This document shows, in pieces, positions 8,141 to 17,300 of a DNA stretch of 64,000 bases (position 1 is the stretch's first letter; each line of letters opens with the position of its first letter). The position numbers were made by a program, and so were the translations under genes. The notes beneath the pieces were generated by a model that did not search any database, had not been told where the DNA came from, and saw only the letters and a program-made list of their open reading frames with translations. This stretch comes from an uncultured Myxococcales bacterium (lineage in GTDB: Bacteria > Myxococcota_A > UBA9042), in NCBI GenBank assembly GCA_903840165.1, contig CAIMEY010000078.1:124001-188000 (forward strand). The letters are read 5' to 3'.

Positions 8141-10032
8141 ATCATCGCAAACACTTAGCTCAGGCTTGGCTGGGTGGCGCTGCATTTGCCGCGTTGGGCG
8201 CTGGTATTGGCCTGGCGGCGGGCCCTGCCCCGGCCGACCTGCCGACCCTACTGCAGCAAGCGTGGGGACCTTCAGGCCCAACTCAGCATACTGCCTCAGC
8301 AATCCTCTGGGACGTTCGCCTACCCAGGGTCCTTGGCAGTCAGCTTGTCGGGGCGTGCCTAAGTCTGGCCGGTGTACTTCTTCAATCTGCAACGCGAAAT
8401 CCCATTGCCGACCCCTATCTTGTGGGAACCAGCGCCGGGGCGACGCTGGCAGCCGTGGTCGTGACACCCTGGGTTCTGAGCCTGAGCGCCGCCTTGGGCC
8501 TGCAACCCGATGGCATGCTGCTCTGGGCCCAACCCGTTGCGGCCCTCTTCGGCGCTATTGGCGCGATATCATTGGCTTTGACTCTAGCGAGGCATCCTGG
8601 CCCCCATCGGCCCGAGCGCATCCTGCTGGCGGGCTTGGTCCTGAGCGCTTTCGCCGGGGCGGCGACATCGTTCTTTCTTTACCAACTCAACGACATTCGC
8701 CTGCGTGCCGCGACCCAGTGGTTGATGGGAGGCGTCGCGGTACCCTCTTTGTGGGTCGTGCTGCCGGCAGGCATTTGCCTTGTAGGAGCCTTGGGTTTTG
8801 CCGCCTCCCGCGGCGCTGAACTCAATGCCCTGGGCCTTGGACCAGAGGCCGCGCGCGGGTTGGGGGTCGACAGCGAGCGGTTGGGCCGCCGTGCCGTGCT
8901 GTGGTCCAGTGCGCTGACCGCGGTCGCCGTGTCTCTCGCTGGAATTATTGGCTTTATTGGTCTGCTGGTTCCCCATGCCCTGCGTCGCTGGCTCGGCCGG
9001 GACATGCGGGTCTTGGCCCCCGCGAGCCTGCTCTTTGGCGGCGGATTCCTTTGTATTTTGGACGCGTTAGCGCGCATTTTGGTCACACCGGCCGAGTTGC
9101 CCGTGGGCATCTTGACCGCCCTCGCTGGGGCTCCCGTGCTGTTTGCCCTACTGCGGCCTGAGCGCAGCTCTTGCCCTCAACATCAAGCGGTTGCACCGGA
9201 CCTGCTCGCGACGTTTCCCCGCCCAACGTCGGCCAATCAACAGAGTCAGATGGCCTTGAGGACAGAGGAATTGCGCGTCCACGCGGCCGATGGGACTCAA
9301 CTTCTGGCGCCTGTGACGCTGGCGCTGCCGGCTGGGCAACTGGTGGCGGTGTTGGGACCCAATGGGGCTGGCAAGACCACGCTGCTGCGGGCCCTGGCCG
9401 GAACTGCATCGCATTGCCTTGGAACGATTGATGATTTCGGCCAGCGACGCCACGGTGCCGCCAACGCACAACGCCTGGCCTATCTGCCCCAAGGCGTGGC
9501 GATGGAGGCGGGATGGCGCGTCCAAGATGTGGTCACGCTGGGCCGAACAGCGTGGCTAACCCCGCACGAACGCTGGACTGCGCGCTTGGATCAGCCCGGG
9601 ACGGACATCGTCGACCAGGCCATGGTCCGCATGAACATCGCTGAATTTGCAGATAGAACGCTGGATCAGTTGTCCGGTGGCCAAAGACAGAGGGTCATGG
9701 TGGCCATGGCCCTCGCCCAATCACCGCAGGTGCTGTTGCTCGACGAGCCGACGGCTAGCCTGGACCTGCCACAAGCTGACCAATTGCTTGGGCTTTGCAA
9801 GCAGTTGGCGGCACAGAGCGGACTACTTGTCGTCGTGGCCATGCATGACCTGGGCCTAGCACTGCGCCATGTTGACCGAGTCCTGGTTCTTCAAGGCGGC
9901 GCTCTGCTGGCCGATGGGTCTGCGGACGACGTGCAAGAGGCCCTCAATCAAGCGTTTTCTGCGGACATTGGCGCGCTGCAGCCGCGGTGGAACCCGTGGC
10001 CGTCACCGAGTTCCCTGCCGCCTGGCCCTTGA
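8137..10032 (+). CDS. btuCD: Fused B12 importer: BtuC permease and BtuD ATPase in one chain
   Basis: A 631-residue protein starting at ATG 8137 in an ATGA overlap with btuF. Residues ~1-350 are a FecCD-type permease with many hydrophobic segments and the signatures L-P-R-V-L (from residue 62) and R-N-P-I-A-D-P (near 87). A ~20-residue polar linker with Pro, Gln and Ser follows. The ATPase begins near residue 372, with Walker A G-P-N-G-A-G-K-T (from 407), signature L-S-G-G-Q (512-516), Walker B V-L-L-L-D-E-P (532-538) and the H-loop H570. Normally BtuC and BtuD are separate and assemble as a 2:2 complex; here a homodimer would give the same stoichiometry. The frame is open through the junction with no stop, so the fusion is real unless a sequencing error removed a stop. 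Confidence 0.93.
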   Translation: MNHRKHLAQAWLGGAAFAALGAGIGLAAGPAPADLPTLLQQAWGPSGPTQHTASAILWDVRLPRVLGSQLVGACLSLAGVLLQSATRNPIADPYLVGTSAGATLAAVVVTPWVLSLSAALGLQPDGMLLWAQPVAALFGAIGAISLALTLARHPGPHRPERILLAGLVLSAFAGAATSFFLYQLNDIRLRAATQWLMGGVAVPSLWVVLPAGICLVGALGFAASRGAELNALGLGPEAARGLGVDSERLGRRAVLWSSALTAVAVSLAGIIGFIGLLVPHALRRWLGRDMRVLAPASLLFGGGFLCILDALARILVTPAELPVGILTALAGAPVLFALLRPERSSCPQHQAVAPDLLATFPRPTSANQQSQMALRTEELRVHAADGTQLLAPVTLALPAGQLVAVLGPNGAGKTTLLRALAGTASHCLGTIDDFGQRRHGAANAQRLAYLPQGVAMEAGWRVQDVVTLGRTAWLTPHERWTARLDQPGTDIVDQAMVRMNIAEFADRTLDQLSGGQRQRVMVAMALAQSPQVLLLDEPTASLDLPQADQLLGLCKQLAAQSGLLVVVAMHDLGLALRHVDRVLVLQGGALLADGSADDVQEALNQAFSADIGALQPRWNPWPSPSSLPPGP

Positions 10033-10051
10033 TCACGCCAGCCAGTCCGTG

Positions 10052-10561
10052 TCAGCGCTCGGTCGCAGCCAGGGTACGCGGGGGCAAAGCCAGCATGGCA
10101 CCCTGCAATTCCGCCGCGAAGACGGCCAAGGCATGGGCTGAGCAAGAGAATCGAATCCCGGACAGCGCCTGCCCCGGAACCTGCAAAATCGCGCCCTGCC
10201 AAGCACTTGCCGCTTCCACGGGCAGGGGGCCGCTGATCGTCGACACCACCGCCACCGCCAGAAGACGGTCGCCACGATCATCACTGCGTCGCAGCCACAA
10301 GTGCAGGCCACTGTCGAGGAAATGCGGTTGCCATACAGCCAGTTGGCCATCTGCCAGTTTACGACACGCTTCAACCATCCCGCGCAGTTCCCACGTCAGC
10401 AGACGAGTGGTCACCGTGCGCGCGGCCATCGCGGGCCCCGCCAAGCGCGCGACGACTTCGACTTGGTTGTGGTCCTGCGCGTTCTCAGCACGCGCGAATT
10501 GGTAATCCAGAGGCACCACTTGCAACCGCGTGCGCAGGTCGGCTGAGGTCAAGGTCGCCAT
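10052..10561 (-). CDS. Hypothetical protein resembling WapI-type immunity/DUF proteins
   Basis: A 169-residue protein without a signal peptide. ATG (complement ending 10561) has AGGAG 5 nt upstream. Features seen: an early W-E-L-R-G-M-V-E-A helix, a central H-F-L-D-S-G-L-H-L-W-L strand, and a C-terminal helix A-L-A-V-F-A-A-E-L followed by L-P-P-R. This order (strand, L-x-x-E-L helix, strand pairs, C-terminal helix ending near F/L-P-P-R) recalls the short WapI-like immunity proteins of actinobacteria and others, but the similarity is from memory and weak. It converges with btuCD (20 nt gap) and follows the CinA-like gene on the same strand after ~110 nt. No toxin gene is adjacent, so an immunity role is not supported by context. 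Confidence 0.5.
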   Translation of the reverse strand: MATLTSADLRTRLQVVPLDYQFARAENAQDHNQVEVVARLAGPAMAARTVTTRLLTWELRGMVEACRKLADGQLAVWQPHFLDSGLHLWLRRSDDRGDRLLAVAVVSTISGPLPVEAASAWQGAILQVPGQALSGIRFSCSAHALAVFAAELQGAMLALPPRTLAATER

Positions 10562-10672
10562 GATGACTCCTGCAATCCTAGGTGGCCCTCATCCCATCGA
10601 CGTCGGGGGCGGGCTCTGGCACAAGATGTTCAATTACCGATTTATTTTAACCACTTACATAGATGCAAAGTC

Positions 10673-11563
10673 CTAGCCTAGCGATCCGGAGGCACCGCCA
10701 CCCTGCCCAGAACTGCCCAGCCCAAAATCGCCCTGCCCCGAACTACTCTGCCCTAAGCCACCCTGCCAAACGACGCGAACGCACTGCGCAGCCCCCAGGG
10801 CCGCCGTTGCCGCCTGCACCGCGCTTTGCAGCCGCTCGCGGTTGGGCCCTTCAAACGTCAAGCGCAAACGGTGGTCGGCCGCGTCGTAAACGGGGTAACT
10901 CCCGATCGCCAAATCTTTGTAATCACTTACGACCTTGTCGATATGCGCCACGCAATGCCACTCATCGGTGGTGAAGAAGGCCGTCGCCAGCCAGAGTCGA
11001 CTGCGACCAAAACGGGCACAGATCAAGGGAATCCGCGCTGCCACCATCGACGGAACGCCGGGCAGCACCAGCACATTGCGCACCTCAAGCAGGGGCCAAT
11101 GCCCTGTTGCTACCGTGACTTTGGTCCCTTCCGGCAGGCGGGCCAGACGCCGCTGCTCGGGCGTCAATGCCTCGCCATTGCGGGCTTCGATTCGCGCCAC
11201 CAATTCTTCATGAATAACAAGAGGTAAGCCAAGACCGAGGGCTATTCCCTGCCAAGTGCGGTCGTCGTGCGTGGGCCCCACTCCGCCCGTGGTGATGACG
11301 AGGTCAAAGCGGCCCGAGAAATCCGCGACTACTTGCGCAATTCTATGAATATCATCAGCAATAACGGAAACTTCGCCAATGGTCAGGCCGGCATCGCTCA
11401 ACCCGTGCAACAAGGCGGGAGAGTTCTCGTCACGCACCTTGGCGCTGAGCACCTCATCACCAATGATCACAAGGCCCACCATGAAAGGGGGTACGGCAAT
11501 GTCCGCCGGAAGACGCCCCGGCTCAGGCGCCGGTGGAGCGGTTGTCGGCTGCGAAATAGCCAT
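10673..11563 (-). CDS. CinA N-domain / molybdopterin-binding (MoCF) family protein
   Basis: A 296-residue protein. I start it at the ATG whose complement ends at 11563, since GGGGAAGAAC precedes it; the open frame runs on to 11728 through the neighbour. After a Pro/Ala-rich N-terminus, residues ~30-190 form the MoaB/MogA/CinA fold: V-I-I-G-D-E-V-L, then D-L-V-I-T-T-G-G-V-G-P-T-H-D-D, and L-P-G-V-P-S-M. Full-length CinA has ~415 residues with a deamidase domain at the end; that domain is missing. The last ~30 residues are instead a Gly/Ser/Gln-rich low-complexity tail, encoded by repeated CCTGCCC-like units. Stand-alone N-domains may act as pyrophosphatases or nucleotide-binding proteins. The zinc-ribbon gene lies 23 nt upstream and is probably co-transcribed. 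Confidence 0.82.
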   Translation of the reverse strand: MAISQPTTAPPAPEPGRLPADIAVPPFMVGLVIIGDEVLSAKVRDENSPALLHGLSDAGLTIGEVSVIADDIHRIAQVVADFSGRFDLVITTGGVGPTHDDRTWQGIALGLGLPLVIHEELVARIEARNGEALTPEQRRLARLPEGTKVTVATGHWPLLEVRNVLVLPGVPSMVAARIPLICARFGRSRLWLATAFFTTDEWHCVAHIDKVVSDYKDLAIGSYPVYDAADHRLRLTFEGPNRERLQSAVQAATAALGAAQCVRVVWQGGLGQSSSGQGDFGLGSSGQGGGASGSLG

Positions 11564-11586
11564 GTTCTTCCCCTTTTCCCTGACGG

Positions 11587-11988
11587 TCAGCCTTCGGCTA
11601 GCAAGGAGCGCACCTGGACAAAGTGCCCCGAACCGAGCATTTGCTCCGCGCCCCGCCCAAACCCTAGTACCCAAACGCCATCGCCCCTGCGTAAGCCATA
11701 GGGTTCCAAGCCGAGCTTGCGCAACCATTTGAAATCATACTGTCTTGCCCAGGAAACGGCCTGATCGTGGCTGCTCCACGGCGCGCCTTCACGACGTCCG
11801 CAGTGCGGGCAAAAATCAATCGGATCATCCGCCAACACATAGTAATTATTCATACAACCGTAGCAAGTAACGTCTTGCAGTGCCACCGGTCGGCCCTGCC
11901 GATCGAGGTAGGTTCGCTTCTCGTACGTAATTTCAACGGTTTTCGTCTTACCTAGGGCCGTGGTCTCGATGCCTCGAAGCAGTGGCAT
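11587..11988 (-). CDS. Small zinc-ribbon protein, function unknown
   Basis: A 133-residue protein with no signal peptide. The ATG complement ends at 11988 and GAGGA lies 4 nt upstream, a good start. Two Cys pairs, C-Y-G-C and C-P-H-C about 18 residues apart (residues ~42-63), form a likely zinc ribbon. The segment between contains N-N-Y-Y-V-L-A-D-D-P. The C-terminal half (K-W-L-R-K-L-G-L-E-P-Y-G-L) looks alpha/beta and ends without a recognised domain. It is the first gene of a probable two-gene unit with the CinA-like gene. I do not recognise the family; rubredoxin-like electron transfer is unlikely given the spacing, and nucleic-acid binding is possible. Confidence 0.65.
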   Translation of the reverse strand: MPLLRGIETTALGKTKTVEITYEKRTYLDRQGRPVALQDVTCYGCMNNYYVLADDPIDFCPHCGRREGAPWSSHDQAVSWARQYDFKWLRKLGLEPYGLRRGDGVWVLGFGRGAEQMLGSGHFVQVRSLLAEG

Positions 11989-12285
11989 GGCGTCCTCGCT
12001 GTGCGTTGCCGTCTCTGCGTCAGCCCTACGACGCCCGCTGCAGGTCGAGGTCAGGACGCTCCGACACCCTAGGAGCTTTCGCGTCGACGGGCAAGGTTGG
12101 CGCGGCTCAATCGCGAGCCCAGCCGCATCGCACGATCATGCCTTGTCGCCGGCTGCAGACGCCCTACTTTGAGCAGCCTGAACAAGTCGACGCACCTTTC
12201 GCGCCGTGAATAGGAAGATTGACTCTCGTAAATCTTTTACTTCTGCCTAGTTACCTGGCATTTGCTAGGCCCACAGAGGTTGACC

Positions 12286-12540
12286 ATGCGCCCCCCACCG
12301 TCCAACCGCGATCGCTCGCCGGTCGCCATGCCTGATCGCCCGGTCGATACCCGTGTTGCTCAAGGTTTCATGGCTCTTCGCAGCGAACGCGTCTACGCGG
12401 CCGCCCAAGACTGCGCCGATTGCCAAGCCCTACGGCAAGCTGGAGACGGCGACGATGCCTTGTGTGTCAAACACTTGGACGACGCGCTCGGGCTGCACGC
12501 CGCCTGGGACCCCGTCTTGGCACCACCACGGGCTCGATAG
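12286..12540 (+). CDS. Small hypothetical protein, 84 residues
   Basis: Starts at ATG 12286 with AGAGG 6 nt upstream and ends at TAG 12540. No membrane segment or signal is visible. Three Cys lie in the central part (C-A-D-C and a later C), with Arg- and Asp-rich surroundings. It lies alone between two diverging units. A short inverted repeat (GCCTAG at 12245 and CTAGGC at 12265) sits just before its ribosome site. The ribosome site and codon pattern make it plausible, but nothing else supports it. The flanking stretches 11989-12285 and 12541-12747 hold no other gene I can support. Confidence 0.4.
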   Translation: MRPPPSNRDRSPVAMPDRPVDTRVAQGFMALRSERVYAAAQDCADCQALRQAGDGDDALCVKHLDDALGLHAAWDPVLAPPRAR

Positions 12541-12747
12541 GCTGCGTCGATCACGAACACGGGCCGACCGCTGACCTTAACACTATTTAACAATCAATGA
12601 CCGGCTTAATTTTACAACGTTTTCTTCAGAAGACCGGCCAGATGCGGACTCCGTTGGCCCTCGCTGCATCGGATTCCATACCCACTTCCGCCGTGGTTGA
12701 CTATTGTAACGCCTTCGCGCTCCGTTCCGGGGCCGGCGCTTTAGTCG

Positions 12748-14172
12748 ATGCAAAACCTTTTTTCTGCAACTGATTCCTGCCCAAAGTGCGGTCCCAAAGC
12801 CGGGGCGTCTGCCCTGTCTGGCGGACTTCACGACGCGTTGCGCCGAGTGGCCCTGCGCATTGGTTCGACGGCAACGCTGGGCCTGATCATTGCTGGAGTT
12901 GCCGTACCTGCCGCTTGGGCTGACCCGGCGCCTGCCAACGCACCAGCGGTGTCGACACCAGCCGCACCCGCTGAACCGCAGCTCGGGGCACCGGTGCCTT
13001 CGCCGCAACCTGCTGCAAAGGCAGTGGAACCTGCGCCAACGCCAGTTGCACTGCCAGCGCCAGCATCGGCGACGCTCCCTGATCCAGCGCCGGTTGCGCC
13101 AGAGCCAGTGCAAGTGGCTCCGGTACCTCAGCGCGCCATTGCCCCCGCGTCTGCACCTGCCGAATCGGGCGAAAGCAATACAGTTTCCGCAGTTGCCACC
13201 CCAGCCCCCACCGATCGGAAGCTATCGCGTTGGGCTGGCACGAGCTTCACCTTTCGCAACATGGCGTCTCTAGGCACTTTTGACCGCGCCTATGAGCAAA
13301 CGTACAACCCGACCCATACGTTGGCCTTGGTCAGTGCGCCGCGATTTTCGCTAACCGACAAGCTGCAACTCCGCATGTGGCAATACACAACGCTCGAGCC
13401 GTTCACGCAAAGTGACAGCAACACCTACAAGGGTGAGACCACGCTGTCCGACACCTCCGTCACGCTGGCCTACAAGGCATACCGCAATGAAGCCCTAGGG
13501 TTGGGCGTCAATGTCGGAGCCATGGTCGGCCTGCCCACCAGCAAAGGCTCAATCTACAAGCACACGCGGATGACGCCTGGCTTGGACTTGGGTCTCTCGT
13601 GGTCCAAGGGCATTTTCTCCGTGGCAACCGTAACCCGCGGTTCTTACATCTGGACCGAGTCCACCACGGCTTTGCTGAACAACTTCCCGATCAGCGGATG
13701 CAACATCGGCGACCCGAGTTGCGCTGGCCTGGACCAGGGTTCCTCGCGAACCGCCGAGTTTCGCTTCTTCAACATCCTGGTGCTTGCGGCCCAACCCTTA
13801 CCGCGCCTTGGCTTTTCCGCTACGATGGGCGTCATCAACGACGTCCTCCATCCGTCCGACCCCACCTCCATTACCAACAAGGGCACTGGCCTGGTTATTC
13901 CCGTCGGCGTCGCAAGCACCAACAGCAATATGCGCGCCACGATGTACTGGGGCTTGGCCGCGGATTTCAAGATCAACGATGCTTGGTCCCTATCGGCCGG
14001 CACCGAAGTGTTCAATCCTCAGCTCAAGCTGAATTCCACCTACGAATCGCCGTTTATCAACCGGTACACCAACGTCTTTTTGGACGTCGTCTTGTCACCG
14101 GAGAAGCTCTTTGCCGCGCCGTCCGCGCCCAGCAAGATGACCCCAGGAGGTCGAGCTTCGAACAAGGGCTAG
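12748..14172 (+). CDS. Outer-membrane beta-barrel-like protein with Pro/Ala-rich linker
   Basis: A 474-residue protein. ATG 12748 has no clear ribosome site. The export signal lies unusually deep (hydrophobic stretch around residues 38-58, cleavage after A-W-A), so an inner start is possible, perhaps a GTG near nt 12850. A Pro/Ala/Val-rich segment of ~95 residues follows and may span the periplasm or cell wall. From about residue 155 the chain alternates polar and hydrophobic residues with many aromatic pairs, as in transporter-like outer-membrane barrels (F-T-F-R-N, L-R-M-W-Q-Y-T, Y-W-G-L-A-A-D-F-K-I). A last strand precedes an unusual Ser/Pro/Lys tail. It resembles generic transporter or MetA-pathway-phenol-type barrels of Myxococcota; substrate unknown. 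The next gene starts 162 nt downstream. Confidence 0.65.
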   Translation: MQNLFSATDSCPKCGPKAGASALSGGLHDALRRVALRIGSTATLGLIIAGVAVPAAWADPAPANAPAVSTPAAPAEPQLGAPVPSPQPAAKAVEPAPTPVALPAPASATLPDPAPVAPEPVQVAPVPQRAIAPASAPAESGESNTVSAVATPAPTDRKLSRWAGTSFTFRNMASLGTFDRAYEQTYNPTHTLALVSAPRFSLTDKLQLRMWQYTTLEPFTQSDSNTYKGETTLSDTSVTLAYKAYRNEALGLGVNVGAMVGLPTSKGSIYKHTRMTPGLDLGLSWSKGIFSVATVTRGSYIWTESTTALLNNFPISGCNIGDPSCAGLDQGSSRTAEFRFFNILVLAAQPLPRLGFSATMGVINDVLHPSDPTSITNKGTGLVIPVGVASTNSNMRATMYWGLAADFKINDAWSLSAGTEVFNPQLKLNSTYESPFINRYTNVFLDVVLSPEKLFAAPSAPSKMTPGGRASNKG

Positions 14173-14194
14173 GGCAACACGCTCAGTGCCAAGT

Positions 14195-14238
14195 CTGGCC
14201 TGGGCAGAGCACAAAGCCCCTGTATTGCCAGTGTTTTT
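14195..14238 (+). terminator. Possible weak intrinsic terminator
   Basis: CTGGC (14195-14199) can pair with GCCAG (14227-14231), and an inner GGGC can pair with GCCC. TGTTTTT follows directly. The stem is interrupted by an asymmetric loop, so strength is doubtful. It would separate the barrel gene from the metalloprotease gene. Confidence 0.35.
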
Positions 14239-14334
14239 CTAACCTAAGTGCCTTTGCTGAATTGTCGTCTTTGTCCGTTCCAGTCATCTCTCCAGGGCAG
14301 AACTTCTTTGCCCGCGTCTACTTTCGAGGCCGCC

Positions 14335-17300
14335 ATGACCTTGCACCGTACTACCCTCCTTGTTGCCGCCCTGACGCTATGCGCCCTGGCGGTTGGCTGC
14401 GCCCAACAAGTCCCTGCCATCAACCGCGTCCAGCCCTATGCGCTAGATAAGACTTGGTTTGTTGGTAAGGACTTGCAGGACGCCAAAGATGACCCTGAAT
14501 TCTGGTCGCGCGCGACGCTGATTGACGTCGGCTATGGCGCTGCTCAGGACGGGTTGTTCACTTCGACCTATGCGCAGCCAACTACGCGTATCAAGTGGCA
14601 AGTCACCGAGAAGTTCCTTATCGGCCGCTTGGCCTATGAGCGGATCAATAACTCGGACGGCAAAGGTGTGGGCCAGTCGACGGAAAACGGCATTATCGTC
14701 TGTTCTTACCCGATTACGTCGCATTTCGACATCAAGAAAGACTACAACCCGACCACGGGTGAAGAACTCAATGTCGTCGGCGAGAACTCGAGCGACCGTC
14801 CTTGGTATGACCGGGCGTACATGCACGTCGACTTCTCGAAGAATCTGAACACAGATTCTTATGATTTCGACACGTTGTCGATGATGGGCGTCTACGGCGG
14901 CATCTCGTACGAGGCCACGGCCTACGAAATCACCGATCCTTCGGACGAAAACGCGCCCTTCTTCACCGAAGACGGCAGCTACTTCGACGTGACCAACAAG
15001 GCCTTCGCCCGCCCCGGCATGATCGACCTGAGCTACTTGGGCTGGGGAATCAAGCAGTTCCCGTCCTGCTACCTCGATGCCGACTTCTCTGGCGGCAGCG
15101 CGCCCACCGGCAGTTGCAACCCGGTTGAACTCACTATTCGCCAGTCCTTCCGCCGCGTTGCCAACAGCGACTTTGAGCCCAAGGAATGGGATGGCCACCG
15201 CTTCCAGGCCTACGGCGTCTTCACGACCGAACGCCGCGGCTATGCGCGCGATTACGGCATGACCGACACCAACTGGCACCGCCTCGCGGAAATCTATGAC
15301 ATCTGGAATCGCAGCCATTACTACGACAATCAGGCTGATATGACAGGCCAAGTGCCTTGCTTCACCACAGACACCACGCCCTACGGCGCTGACCCGCACC
15401 GCGACGAAGATGCCGACGGTACCGAAGACGAGTGCGCCCCGGTCAAGGACAAGACGGGCCTCGGCGGTTCACGCTGCGACACCTTCAAGCAACGCTGCAC
15501 CCTGCCGTACCGCCTGCGCACGCCCAAGCCGGTGATTTGGTATTCGACCAATGGCAACAATCCCGACTACTTCCAGCCGACCGAGGACGCCGCTCACGAG
15601 TGGGACGTTGCGATGCGCGGCGCGGTTCGGGCCGCCATGTACTCGGAGTGCACCAATGCTTTGGACAAGGGCAAGGACGCCGTCGCGGATCCTGCGACCT
15701 GCGCCAAGAACTTCCCGATCTACTTTGGACAGCAGGAAGAGAATCAGGACGCCATCCAACTGGCGATGGAAGTTGACGATTGCCGCCACGGCATCGCCCA
15801 CAAGGACCTGGGACAGGATGACGCCAAGTGCAAGGCGCTGGCTGACACGGTAGGCGCCAAGCGTTCGGTTGGACCGGCCGTTATCGACATCGCCAAGATG
15901 CCGGAAATGGTTGTGCTTTGCCACAGCCCGGTTGAGGCAACGGATCCCCTGGTCTGCGGCGATCCGAACCAGCGTCTGCCCCACGGCATCAGCTCGGTCG
16001 ATTGCTTCAATGCCCAAAAGGGCGGCGATCGCCCGACCATCGACACCTGCAACAAGGCCATCCATGCCCGTCGCGGCGACTTGCGCTTCCACCAGGTCAA
16101 CAACCTAGTTGAGCCGCAAGTGCCTTCGCCGTGGGGCATTATGGTCGACGCCAAGGACCCGCTGACCGGCGAGACCGTCAGCGCCAGCATCAACGTTTGG
16201 ACCTACATCAATGACCTGTGGAGCCAAGGCGTTGTTGACCAAGCTCGCTATATCAATGGCGAAATCCCTGTCGAGGACATCACCAACGGCAAGTACATCC
16301 AGAACTGGTCGGCTGCGGCCCAGGCTGCTTCCATGGGTGGCACGTTGCCGCAACTGACTGCGGAACAAGCAGAAGGTCGCCGTGGTGACGTTGGTGACCA
16401 CATGTCGGCCGCTCAGGCTGATCAGTTCGCCGGAGCCCATCCCGAGGCGATTACCGCAGGCACTGAGCTCAAAGACAAGTTGCGGACGGTTCAAGCCAAT
16501 TCCGCTGCGACGTCGACCAGTGCGCCAACCTACAACGCGCGTATGCAGGCTGCTGCCGGGACGGAATTTGAAGCCGCCTTGGTGACGCCAGCGATTCAGC
16601 AGTTGATGGGTGTGGTTGGCTTGCCCCTCACCGGGTCCATCATGGACTTGGCATCGCCGTTGCGCGGTGGCAATCCGGCCCTGCAGCGCCAAGTTCGCCA
16701 GATGCGTGAGAATGCGCTGGCCGATCGCGGCGCTTGCGTCATGGAAATGGCGGATGCGCCTCTGTCCATCGCCGGTCTGGCCGATGTGTTGCAGACCAAG
16801 TTCGGCGGCTTTGATGCCACCAGCGAAGTCAAGACCCAGAATGCCCGCGCCGAATCGATGCGAAAGTACCTTGCTCGCCGCGTGCACTACGCCGTGATTA
16901 TTCACGAAATGGGTCACTCGATGGGCCTTCGCCACAACTTCATCAGCTCGGCCGACGCCTGGGGCTTCCGCCCGCAATACTGGCAGTTGCGCACCAGCGA
17001 TGGCACGGTCACAACGCCTTGCACCCAACTCGCGGCTGATGGCGCCAAGTGCGTGGGCCCGCGTTACTTCGACCCGGTGACCAAGGAAGAGCGCGACAAC
17101 CTGATCTGGATGTGGATGCAGTCCTCCGTGATGGACTACGCCGGTGAAACCACGCAGGATATGCTCGGTTTGGGCGCCTACGACTTCGCCGCTGTGCGCA
17201 TGTTCTATGGCGAGACCGTGGCCGTGCACACCAACGAGGCCTACAACGTCGGTACCAAGCTGGGCAACGGCATGTTGGCGCAGATGGACGACTTTGGCGG

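Noticed and set aside
10140..10170. tRNA T-arm-like GAATCGAATCCC
   Set aside because: No acceptor, D or anticodon arms can be formed around it, and it lies in a coding frame.
10052..10561. A toxin-immunity locus
   Set aside because: The weak WapI-like similarity is not backed by any toxin, Rhs or secretion gene nearby.
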